From an uncultured Ruminococcus sp. (GTDB taxonomy: Bacteria > Bacillota > Clostridia > Oscillospirales > Ruminococcaceae): 10,759 nucleotides of DNA. The stretch lies in contig CALEJX010000304.1 in the NCBI GenBank assembly GCA_937898375.1, positions 1-10,759 of the forward strand, read 5' to 3'. Position numbers and translations under genes: made by a program. The notes beneath the pieces are model-generated. The model searched no databases, was not told the origin of the DNA, and saw only the letters and a list, made by a program, of their open reading frames with translations. Positions 1 to 6,075 of this stretch are shown one piece after another. Positions within the stretch are counted from its first letter, which is position 1. Each line of letters starts with the position of its first letter.

Positions 1-92
1 CCCTTTGTAAAAATATCCACAATGTCGCAAAGATTATCTTTTATCTGTCCCTTGCCAGCATGGGGATTGAACACAAAAAGCAATTTCTTCAT
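1..92 (-). CDS. Diacylglycerol/lipid kinase family protein, N-terminal fragment (runs off window start)
   Basis: Reading the minus strand from the ATG at 92-90 gives 30 codons without a stop before the window edge. The fragment begins MKKLLFVFNPHAGKGQ. The N-P-x-A-G-K-G motif directly after a hydrophobic first strand is the nucleotide-binding start of the diacylglycerol kinase catalytic domain (YegS/BmrU/DgkB type), which phosphorylates diacylglycerol or related lipids at the inner membrane face. The start is supported by an AAAAGGGG stretch 8-15 nt upstream and by a sigma-A promoter at 174-201. An ATG 19 nt upstream is out of frame. Only the N-terminus is visible, so the choice among lipid kinase subfamilies is open. 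Confidence 0.8.
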   Translation of the reverse strand, partial: MKKLLFVFNPHAGKGQIKDNLCDIVDIFTK

Positions 93-173
93 TTTCCCAG
101 CCCCTTTTCATTTTTTCAAATTCCTATTATTCTACTTTTTATCTATCTTTCTTACATACATTTTACATAGAGA

Positions 174-201
174 ATTATACCACAAATTTCACAAAAGTCA
201 A
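174..201 (-). promoter_or_regulatory. Sigma-A promoter for the lipid kinase gene
   Basis: On the minus strand TTGACT (201-196) is followed after 16 bp by a perfect TATAAT (179-174). Transcription would start near 167, leaving a 5' leader of about 75 nt before the kinase ATG at 92. No riboswitch-like structure was recognised in that leader. Confidence 0.8.
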
Positions 202-278
202 GTATTATTGCGACAGCCGTCAAAAAATTCGTCAACAATAACAAAATAAAGATATCGGCAATGACAGTAAGCAAAGAC

Positions 279-301
279 GGGCGAACGCTGTTCGCCCCTA
301 C
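279..301 (-). repeat. REP-like GTAG hairpin, GAAC subtype
   Basis: A perfect 8-bp hairpin GGGCGAAC-GCT-GTTCGCCC (279-297) is followed by CTAC (298-301), so on the minus strand it reads GTAG then the hairpin. It is one of at least seven near-full-length copies of this 23-nt unit in the window. It lies in the 336-bp spacer between polA and the lipid kinase gene. Confidence 0.85.
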
Positions 302-330
302 AAATGCCAAAAGTGCCATTGTGAGTGAGC

Positions 331-353
331 AGGCGACCAAAGGTCGCCCCTAC
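331..353 (-). repeat. REP-like GTAG hairpin, GACC subtype
   Basis: GGCGACC-AAA-GGTCGCC with CTAC at 350-353. The outermost G of the left arm is A here. The orientation matches the copy at 279-301, and it lies 14 nt from the 27-nt repeat at 368-394, forming a composite cassette also seen at 4785-4850. Confidence 0.82.
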
Positions 354-367
354 ATATAGAAATCAAG

Positions 368-394
368 ATCATCGCCGCAGGCGATACCTTAATT
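368..394. repeat. 27-nt repeat with 6-bp palindrome (copy 1 of 2)
   Basis: This 27-nt sequence is identical to 4816-4842. Its core ATCGCC-GCA-GGCGAT (371-385) is a perfect inverted repeat, followed by ACCTTAATT. It lacks the GTAG foot, so it is a repeat family separate from the GTAG hairpins, yet it is found beside a GACC-type hairpin at both sites. Confidence 0.85.
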
Positions 395-395
395 T

Positions 396-423
396 CTCAC
401 TCCTCACTCCTAACTTCTCACTA
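396..423. repeat. Four tandem heptamers downstream of polA
   Basis: The plus strand reads CTCACTC twice, then CTAACTT and CTCACTA, i.e. a 7-nt period with two exact and two degenerate units (GAGTGAG on the minus strand). One unit of the same heptamer follows the second copy of the 27-nt repeat at 4844-4850. The array ends 5 nt before the polA stop codon. Confidence 0.7.
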
Positions 424-428
424 AAAGA

Positions 429-2984
429 TCAGTCTTTCGCTTCATACCAGCTTCTGCCGCTGTTTACGTCCACTGTCATTGGCACGGCAAGCTTAACAGC
501 GTTCTCCATTTCCTCTTTGAGTATTTTTTCAGCTCTGTCTTTATCTTTTTCAGCCGCTTCGATAATAAGTTCGTCATGCACCTGCAAAATAAGCCTTGCG
601 TCAAGCTTTTCTTCTCTGAGTTTTTTGTATACTCTTACCATTGCTATCTTTATGATATCAGCCGCCGCACCTTGGATAGGTGCGTTCATTGCCGCTCTCT
701 TTCCGAAAGCCTGCAAAACCTTGTTTGAAGCAGAAAGCTCAGGGATATATCTTCTTCTGCCGAAAAGGGTGGTGACATAGCCGTTTTTAATGCCGTCCTC
801 AACTGTCTTATCCATAAATTCGGATACTTTCGGGAAGTTGTCAAGATAATTCTTGATGTATCTCTTCGCTTCCGCAACAGTTACGCCGATATCTTTCGAC
901 AGGGAAAATGCGCCTATGCCGTAGATTATACCAAAGTTTACTGCCTTTGCCGCACTTCTCATTTCAGGGGTGACAAAATCCTCGGGGATATCAAATACCT
1001 GCGCCGCAGTTGATGTGTGGATATCTTTTCCCTCTGAGAAAGCTTCCTGCATATTCTTGTCGCCGCACACGGAAGCAAGCACTCTAAGCTCGATCTGGCT
1101 GTAGTCGGCGTCAAGGAGAGTATAGCCGTCCTCGGCAACAAAGAATTTACGCATATTCCTGCCTATCTCTTTTCTTACAGGGATATTCTGCATATTAGGC
1201 TCAGTGGAGGATATCCTGCCTGTGCGTGTTTCGGTCTGCTTGAAAACAGAATGAACTCTGCCGTCGGGGCGGATAAGCTTCAAAAGTCCGTCAACATAGG
1301 TGGAATTGAGCTTTGTGAGTGTGCGGTATTCAATGATAAGCGGCACTATAGGGTGCTTGTCCATAAGGCTTTCAAGAACGTCCGCATTGGTGGAATAGCC
1401 CGACTTTGTTTTCTTCTTTGCAGGCAGACCCAAGTCCTCGAAAAGCACCTCGCCAAGCTGTTTTGTAGAAGCGATATTGAACTCTTTGCCTGCATACATA
1501 TATATCTGCGAAGTCAGCTGGTCTATCTTTATTTTCAGATCCTCGCCGAAAGCCTTTATGCCCTCTGCGTCAGCCTTTACGCCGTAAAACTCCATTGAAG
1601 CAAGCACCTCGCAAAGTGGCATTTCGATATCGTCAAAAAGCTTTGTCATCTCTGTCATTTCAAGCTGTTTTTTCAGATTTTCGCTAAGGGCAGGCAGGCT
1701 TGAAAGGTCTGCATATTCGCCCATATCAGAGCGGTAAAGGCACTTATATGAAAGGCAGAGATTTTCCGCCGTATACTCGCTTGATTGTGAGTTGAGAAGA
1801 TATCCTGCAAGGTCGCAACAGAATGTGAGATTTTCAAGGTGAGTGCCATTTGAAAACGCAAACTTATGGGCAGTTTTGCCCTCAAAGGTTATTTTTTCGC
1901 AGGCTGTTCCCATGAAAGCTGTTATAAGGGCATTGTCCTCGGTAGTATAGATAACGTCATCACAGAGGATAGAGAGCTTATTGCCGGCAAAGATAAAATA
2001 TGCTGTTTTGTCTTTACTGAGTGTAGATATAACGCTTTCATCAAGGGTTTTTACCTCAAACTTAGGCAGGTCGGAAAGCTTTAACTTGCTTTCCTGCACT
2101 GCGATGTCAGAGTTTTCCACAGTTTTTCCGCTAAGACCCAATCTGTCTATAAGTCTCATCATTTCAAGGTCTGCAAGGAGATCCTTTGTTTTCTCGGTAT
2201 CCACCTCACCCAGCTTATAAAACTCGGTAGCTTTCTCAACAGGAGCTTCAAGGCATATTTCCGCAAGGAAGCGGCTGTCTATAGCGTCCTGATGACCATT
2301 TTCAAGCTTTGTGCGCACAGACGGAGTAAGCTTGATATCTGCGAGGTGTTCATAAAGGGTCTTGACGTCGCCCTCCTGCTTGATAAGGGAAAGGGCGGTT
2401 TTTTCGCCAATGCCTTTTACGCCTGAGATGTTGTCTGAGGTATCGCCCATAAGAGCCTTTACCTCTATCATTTGACGAGGGGTAACGCCGTATTCTTCCA
2501 TTATCCTGTCGGGGGTATAAATTTTTGTTTCCTTTGTGGTGGCAAGGCGCACTGTCACATGGTCGGAAACGAGCTGAAAGCTGTCCCTGTCTCCTGTGAG
2601 GATATAGCACTCATTGCCTGAATCTGCGGCGGCTTTTGAAAGCGTGCCGAGAATATCGTCAGCTTCATAGCCCTCGCACTGTACTATCTTTATGCCAAGG
2701 TCGCCCAAGAGCTCTTTTATAACAGGCATTTGCTGAGCAAGCTCCTCCGGCATACCCTTTCGGTTGGCTTTGTATGCGGCGTTCGCCTTGTGTCTGAACG
2801 TAGGGGCTTTAAGGTCGAAAGCCACTGCCACGCAGTCAGGCTTTACCTCGCCTATCTCCTTGAGGTAAATATTCATAAACCCCGTAAGGGCGTTCGTGAA
2901 CTGCCCCTTTGAATTTGACAGAAGCTTTATTCCATAAAAAGCCCTGTTCATTATGCTGTTTCCGTCTATGGCTAGTAGTTTCAT
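429..2984 (-). CDS. polA: DNA polymerase I (5' nuclease active, proofreading domain degenerate)
   Basis: An 851-residue family A DNA polymerase that fills gaps and removes RNA primers during Okazaki maturation and excision repair. The N-terminal 5'-nuclease carries EADD (107-110), GDRDS (131-135) and ALMGDTSDN with GVKGIG (177-193). The central domain (about 310-480) lacks the DxE exonuclease signature: the expected site reads AYFIFAGNK. The C-terminal polymerase has RTGRISS, motif A DYSQIELR (627-634), motif B R676/K680/NFGIIYG (683-689) and motif C VHDE (802-805). The ATG at 2984 overlaps the transposase reading frame's TGA as ATGA, and AGAGGTG lies upstream inside that gene. It is probably read from upstream together with tsaD. 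Length matches Gram-positive Pol I. Confidence 0.98.
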   Translation of the reverse strand: MKLLAIDGNSIMNRAFYGIKLLSNSKGQFTNALTGFMNIYLKEIGEVKPDCVAVAFDLKAPTFRHKANAAYKANRKGMPEELAQQMPVIKELLGDLGIKIVQCEGYEADDILGTLSKAAADSGNECYILTGDRDSFQLVSDHVTVRLATTKETKIYTPDRIMEEYGVTPRQMIEVKALMGDTSDNISGVKGIGEKTALSLIKQEGDVKTLYEHLADIKLTPSVRTKLENGHQDAIDSRFLAEICLEAPVEKATEFYKLGEVDTEKTKDLLADLEMMRLIDRLGLSGKTVENSDIAVQESKLKLSDLPKFEVKTLDESVISTLSKDKTAYFIFAGNKLSILCDDVIYTTEDNALITAFMGTACEKITFEGKTAHKFAFSNGTHLENLTFCCDLAGYLLNSQSSEYTAENLCLSYKCLYRSDMGEYADLSSLPALSENLKKQLEMTEMTKLFDDIEMPLCEVLASMEFYGVKADAEGIKAFGEDLKIKIDQLTSQIYMYAGKEFNIASTKQLGEVLFEDLGLPAKKKTKSGYSTNADVLESLMDKHPIVPLIIEYRTLTKLNSTYVDGLLKLIRPDGRVHSVFKQTETRTGRISSTEPNMQNIPVRKEIGRNMRKFFVAEDGYTLLDADYSQIELRVLASVCGDKNMQEAFSEGKDIHTSTAAQVFDIPEDFVTPEMRSAAKAVNFGIIYGIGAFSLSKDIGVTVAEAKRYIKNYLDNFPKVSEFMDKTVEDGIKNGYVTTLFGRRRYIPELSASNKVLQAFGKRAAMNAPIQGAAADIIKIAMVRVYKKLREEKLDARLILQVHDELIIEAAEKDKDRAEKILKEEMENAVKLAVPMTVDVNSGRSWYEAKD

Positions 2985-3195
2985 TTTATTCCACGCACCT
3001 CTGCTTTACTATTCTCATTTTTTGGATTATACTCGTCAATATCCCACTTTATAGGGTTATTATGTATGTATTTTGAAATTGCTATATATTCTTTTTCGTT
3101 TCTGATGATATGGTCATAATATGACTTTTGCCACAACTGAAAACCTATCTTTTTTTGTTACCGCACCCTTAAATTGTTGAATGACTCTTGAAATT

Positions 3196-3218
3196 GTAGG
3201 GGCGACCTTAGGTCGCCC
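3196..3218 (+). repeat. GTAG hairpin embedded in the transposase gene (copy 2, GACC subtype)
   Basis: GTAG (3196-3199) then GGGCGACC-TTA-GGTCGCCC (3200-3218). The innermost bases also pair, giving 9-bp arms around a single base. Read on the transposase strand it encodes GRPKVAPT. It is the exact sequence of the other embedded copy in the opposite orientation. Confidence 0.9.
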
Positions 3219-3420
3219 GCCCTCACCGCATGGACCGCCTGTTAAATGAATTATAAGGTGAATGTGATTTGGCATTATAACATATCTATCAATGAAAACG
3301 CAATTATCATAACAGTTATGGATATTATTAATTTCTTTATCAATAATCACACCGATATCTGTCATCGCATTTTTAAAATTACCGACCAAAGTTTGCTCCA
3401 GACGTCGATACTCCGACAAC

Positions 3421-3443
3421 GGGCGACCTAAGGTCGCCCCTAC
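3421..3443 (-). repeat. GTAG hairpin embedded in the transposase gene (copy 1, GACC subtype)
   Basis: GGGCGACC-TAA-GGTCGCCC (3421-3439) then CTAC (3440-3443). On the transposase strand it reads GTAG first and encodes VGATLGRP. It lies in the loop between the first strand region and the YRRLEQTLV helix, before the HUH motif. Confidence 0.9.
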
Positions 3444-3571
3444 ATCAGGGAGAGGTTTCCAAAACATCATAGCATAATTCTTAGCACATATCGTTATAAA
3501 ATAATATCCATTTCCAGAATAATCATAATTATCCAGCCGTATTTGTTTTCTTACAGGTTTATCCATAAAAT

Positions 3572-4588
3572 TTATTCCGAAATCTTATCCAGCGACAGCG
3601 TTGCAATGCCGTTAAGGCTCTCGTCTGCACGCCTGCCTGCGAGATAATCAAAATATCCCTGACAGGCTATCATTGCGCCGTTATCGCCGCAGTATTTGAA
3701 CTCAGGCATATAAAGCTTATAGCCACGCTTGTCGCAGGCTTTCTGCAATTTCTCTCTTACCCCTGAGTTTGCCGAAACGCCGCCTGCAAGCCCTATGGTA
3801 GTATACCCAAGATCTTTTGCGGCAAGCATTGCTTTGTCTACAAGAATGTCGGATATGGTGTTCTGAAATGACGCCGCCATATCGTTCACGTTGACAGTTT
3901 CACCCTTTTGTGCGGCATTATGCACAAGGTTTATAACGGCGGTCTTTAGTCCGCTGAAAGAGAAATCATATTCACTGCCTTGTACCTTTGGGTGAGGGAG
4001 CTTATAGGCATTAGGGTCGCCTGACTTTGCGGCGTTGTCAATAAACTTTCCGCCAGGGTACTCAAAGCCCAATGTTCTCGCTACCTTGTCAAAGCACTCG
4101 CCTGCGGCGTCATCTCTTGTTCTGCCGATAACATGATATCTCGAATAATCAAGTACCTCTACAATATGTGAATGGCCTCCTGACACGACCAGACAGAGAT
4201 AAGGCGGTTTAAGCTCAGGGTGGGAAATATAGTTTGCGGCAATGTGACCTGCGATATGGTGAACAGGCACAAGGGGCTTGCCTGCGCTCATTGCAAGACC
4301 TTTTGCAAAGCTAACACCCACAAGAAGTGCGCCGATAAGCCCCGGTGCATAGGTCACTGCGACAGCGTCGATATCATCCATTGTGCAGTTTGCTTCTTCA
4401 AGAGCGGCTTTTGTTACCCATGTTATGTTCTCAGCATGGCGGCGTGAAGCTATCTCAGGCACAACTCCGCCATAAAGCCTGTGTTCGTCTATCTGACTTG
4501 CAACTATATTTGAAAGCACCGTTTTTCCGTCCTCAACAACAGAGCAGGCTGTTTCGTCGCAGGAGCTTTCTATTCCTAAAATCTTCAT
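3572..4588 (-). CDS. tsaD: tRNA N6-adenosine threonylcarbamoyltransferase TsaD
   Basis: TsaD (Gcp/YgjD/Kae1 family, 338 aa, normal length) transfers threonylcarbamoyl from threonylcarbamoyl-AMP to A37 of ANN-decoding tRNAs, working with TsaB and TsaE in the cytoplasm. The ASKHA fold starts with GIESSCDETA (5-14). The metal-binding H111-xxx-H115 lies in HHIAGH. SGGHSHI (136-142), DDAAGECFDKVAR, SFSGLKTAV, GGVSAN (269-274) and CGDNGAM (300-306, with the metal-ligand Asp at 302) follow. The ATG at 4588 is preceded by AGAGGG, 8 nt away. The TAA is followed after 5 nt by the transposase start, and polA lies beyond, so the three are probably cotranscribed. tsaB and tsaE are not in the window; rimI, often their neighbour, lies about 1 kb upstream in a separate block. 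Confidence 0.98.
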   Translation of the reverse strand: MKILGIESSCDETACSVVEDGKTVLSNIVASQIDEHRLYGGVVPEIASRRHAENITWVTKAALEEANCTMDDIDAVAVTYAPGLIGALLVGVSFAKGLAMSAGKPLVPVHHIAGHIAANYISHPELKPPYLCLVVSGGHSHIVEVLDYSRYHVIGRTRDDAAGECFDKVARTLGFEYPGGKFIDNAAKSGDPNAYKLPHPKVQGSEYDFSFSGLKTAVINLVHNAAQKGETVNVNDMAASFQNTISDILVDKAMLAAKDLGYTTIGLAGGVSANSGVREKLQKACDKRGYKLYMPEFKYCGDNGAMIACQGYFDYLAGRRADESLNGIATLSLDKISE

Positions 4589-4733
4589 TTTATTACCCTC
4601 TTTTTATTTCGTAAATATAAGCATATCATACACATTTAATAAGCAGACAAATTGGAGCAAGCGGGACGTCGCATTTCTGTGAAACAGAAATTGAGCCGAT
4701 TCCCTACAATTTGCGTAAATACGCCGTTTGTAT
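4589..4733. other. Palindrome-rich spacer upstream of tsaD
   Basis: No gene is seen. The stretch holds three successive small inverted repeats: ATTTCTGT-GAA-ACAGAAAT (4673-4691), AAATTG (4688-4693) with CAATTT (4707-4712), and GCGTA-AA-TACGC (4713-4724). CCCTACAATTT (4702-4712) resembles the flank of the GTAG hairpin at 3196, so part may be a decayed copy. A tsaD promoter should lie at about 4600-4660 but no convincing -35/-10 pair was found. Confidence 0.5.
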
Positions 4734-4756
4734 GTAGGGGCGAACAGCGTTCGCCT
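4734..4756 (+). repeat. REP-like GTAG hairpin, GAAC subtype
   Basis: GTAG (4734-4737) then GGGCGAAC-AGC-GTTCGCC, with the last base of the right arm T instead of C. It carries the same loop as the copy at 279-301 but in the opposite orientation relative to the neighbouring GACC hairpin. Confidence 0.82.
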
Positions 4757-4784
4757 GTTGATTTGACACTTTTGCTACAGACTG

Positions 4785-4807
4785 AGGCGACCAAACGTCG
4801 CCCCTAC
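4785..4807 (-). repeat. REP-like GTAG hairpin, GACC subtype
   Basis: GGCGACC-AAA-CGTCGCC (4786-4802) then CTAC at 4804-4807, with one mismatch beside the loop. It lies 8 nt from the second copy of the 27-nt repeat, the same order as at 331-394. Confidence 0.8.
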
Positions 4808-4815
4808 GAGAAAAA

Positions 4816-4842
4816 ATCATCGCCGCAGGCGATACCTTAATT
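4816..4842. repeat. 27-nt repeat with 6-bp palindrome (copy 2 of 2)
   Basis: Identical over 27 nt to 368-394, including ATCGCC-GCA-GGCGAT. A single CTCACTC heptamer (4844-4850) follows at once and supplies the stop codon of the trmN6-like gene. Confidence 0.85.
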
Positions 4843-4844
4843 CC

Positions 4845-5558
4845 TCACTCCAACCCGTATATCCTCTTCATTTCAGCCGAATTTCCGCCGTCCGCAGAGC
4901 GCACATACAAAGGTTTTTCTATCTGCACAAAAGGCTTTCCGCCCTTTTTTCCCTCAACGAGAATTAGCCATGGGGGACACTCAGGGTTTTTATGAACTGT
5001 CCGCATACGCTTCGGCTCGATGCCGTTGGCTCTCATTGCCGTCATTATATCGCATAGGCGCTCGGGGCGGTTGCATATGCAAAGCCTGCCGCCGAATTTC
5101 AGATTTTTCCTTGCACAGCTGCACACGTCGTCAATGGTGCAGAGCATTTCATGGCGTGCGATAGAAACCGCTTCGCTGTCATTTTTCGCACCTGTGTTGT
5201 TTATCTTGTAGGGCGGATTGCAGGTGATAAGGTCAAGCTCTTTTTCGCTTCGCCAATCATTCAAGTCACCCAAAACAGGCTGGATAATGTCTATTTTCGA
5301 CCTTTCAAGAGATATTTCAAGCTGCTCGTGAGCCTTTTCCTGTATCTCAACGGCGTATATCTTCTGTGGTTTGTAAAATTTGTACAGAAGGAGCGCTATT
5401 ATGCCGCTTCCTGTGCAAAGGTCTGCGCAGATATCCTTGTGCCGTCCTGCGGAAAAGTCCGCAAGCAGAAAGGCGTCAGTGCCAAAGCGGTGTTCGTCAG
5501 ATATACATATCTCAATGCCCTCGCCCAAGGACTCAAATGTAAAATCGTTATATGTCAT
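4845..5558 (-). CDS. trmN6: tRNA1(Val) (adenine37-N6)-methyltransferase-like protein (YabB/TrmN6 family)
   Basis: A 237-residue class I SAM methyltransferase of the YabB/TrmN6 family, which N6-methylates adenine in tRNA (A37 of tRNA1-Val in E. coli; the exact target in Firmicutes is inferred). Visible motifs are the family N-terminus with HRFGTDAFLLADF (23-35), SAM motif I ADLCTGSGIIALLL (45-58), acidic AVEIQ (69-73) and the adenine-N6 catalytic CNPPY (113-117). The ATG at 5558 has GGAGAA 5 nt upstream. Bacillus subtilis places yabB near rsmI (yabC), and rsmI lies in the next block here. The last codons, GAG TGA, fall inside a repeat heptamer, so the natural C-terminus may have been altered by repeat insertion. 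No separate promoter was recognised; it probably continues from rimI. Confidence 0.9.
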   Translation of the reverse strand: MTYNDFTFESLGEGIEICISDEHRFGTDAFLLADFSAGRHKDICADLCTGSGIIALLLYKFYKPQKIYAVEIQEKAHEQLEISLERSKIDIIQPVLGDLNDWRSEKELDLITCNPPYKINNTGAKNDSEAVSIARHEMLCTIDDVCSCARKNLKFGGRLCICNRPERLCDIMTAMRANGIEPKRMRTVHKNPECPPWLILVEGKKGGKPFVQIEKPLYVRSADGGNSAEMKRIYGLE

Positions 5559-5602
5559 TTATTTCTCCATTTTTAACTGTCTATCAAGAAGTTGTGACCC
5601 AC

Positions 5603-5619
5603 GGGCTGTTCGCCCCTAC
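5603..5619 (-). repeat. Degenerate REP-like GTAG hairpin
   Basis: GGGC directly joins TGTTCGCCC and CTAC, so the left arm has lost most of its GAAC half while the right arm and tetranucleotide are intact. It lies in the 87-bp gap between rimI and the trmN6-like gene. Confidence 0.65.
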
Positions 5620-5645
5620 ATATGATACGCAAGGTCAGGACTTTT

Positions 5646-6074
5646 TTACAGTGCCATCAAAACGGCGTTTTCCGTGGGGGCGGTATAGAAATTTTTTCTC
5701 ATGCCTACCCTCTCAAAGCCCAGCTTTTCATAAAATTTTATAGCCCCAAGGTTTGATTCTCGCACTTCAAGATACCATTTTTCAGCCTTTGCGGCATTGT
5801 ATGCACTGTCAAAAAGGTCTTTTGCAATGCCCATTCTGCGGAATTTTTCCAACACGCCGATATTATTTATCTCAGCTTCTCCGCAGACGCACCACACGCT
5901 TATAAAGCCTGCGGCTTCGCCATTGCAGAGGGCAAGAAACGAATAGTCGTCAGGGTTTGAAAGCTGTTTTCTGTAGGTTTCAAAACTCCATGCTTCGGAC
6001 AAAATTTTCGCCGCAGTTTGTGCAAATAGCTGTACGTTTTCCTCTGAAAGGGGCACAATGGTCACATCTGCCAC
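5646..6074 (-). CDS. rimI: Ribosomal protein N-alanine acetyltransferase RimI-like (GNAT)
   Basis: A 142-residue GNAT acetyltransferase of the RimI type, which acetylates the N-terminal alanine of ribosomal protein S18 using acetyl-CoA. The acetyl-CoA-binding loop is INNIGVLEKFRRMGIAKDLF (69-88), and the RimI signature is LEVRESNLGAIKFYEKLGF (102-120) followed by RKNFY and TENAVLM. The start is GTG at 6074, one base after the TAA of the upstream methyltransferase gene, with GAGGG overlapping that gene's end, so translation is probably coupled. RimI is often encoded beside tsaB and tsaD; here tsaD is about 1 kb away on the same strand. Other GNAT specificities cannot be excluded. Confidence 0.9.
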   Translation of the reverse strand: MADVTIVPLSEENVQLFAQTAAKILSEAWSFETYRKQLSNPDDYSFLALCNGEAAGFISVWCVCGEAEINNIGVLEKFRRMGIAKDLFDSAYNAAKAEKWYLEVRESNLGAIKFYEKLGFERVGMRKNFYTAPTENAVLMAL

Positions 6075-6075
6075 C

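Larger units (their letters stand above)
2981..3566 (-). pseudogene. REP-associated tyrosine transposase (RAYT / Y1 transposase), frameshifted
   Basis: The first open segment (3566-3114, 150 aa) begins MDKPVRKQIRLDNYDYSGNGYY and holds the HUH motif MPNHIHLII (H101, H103), typical of Y1 single-strand transposases related to IS200. An A7 run (3156-3150) shifts the frame after residue 139. Removing one A restores IGFQLWQKSYYDHIIRNEK... through KYIHNNPIKW to a TGA at 2983-2981, about 194 aa, the normal family length. The tyrosine in KYIHNNP (codon 3070-3068, residue 166 restored) aligns by eye with the catalytic Tyr of E. coli RayT in DYIYINP, so the truncated product lacks it. Two GTAG-hairpin repeats are embedded in frame, encoding VGATLGRP (42-49) and GRPKVAPT (117-124). 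The start lies 5 nt after the tsaD stop with a weak Shine-Dalgarno. It may be dead, or rescued by slippage on the A run. Confidence 0.88.

Noticed and set aside
308..318. CAAAAGTGYCA linker shared in inverted form with 4764-4774
   Set aside because: An 11-nt match with one mismatch in AT-rich spacer could be chance, and its order relative to the hairpin differs between the sites.
152..340. 62-aa minus-strand hydrophobic frame
   Set aside because: It spans a perfect sigma-A promoter and two repeat hairpins and lacks a Shine-Dalgarno, so it is not a membrane peptide gene.
325..780. 151-aa plus-strand frame starting MSRRPKVAPT
   Set aside because: Antisense to the conserved C-terminus of polA. 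Its first residues are simply the translation of a GTAG-hairpin repeat, which reads open in several frames.
3150..3156. Programmed -1 ribosomal frameshift on A AAA AAA
   Set aside because: The -1 frame meets TAG on the second codon after the slip; only +1 or loss of one base restores the transposase.
279..4850. CRISPR array
   Set aside because: Repeats are dispersed over kilobases in both orientations with unequal spacing, and no cas genes are present.
5151..5576. 141-aa plus-strand frame
   Set aside because: Antisense shadow of the trmN6-like gene, which has clear SAM and NPPY motifs.
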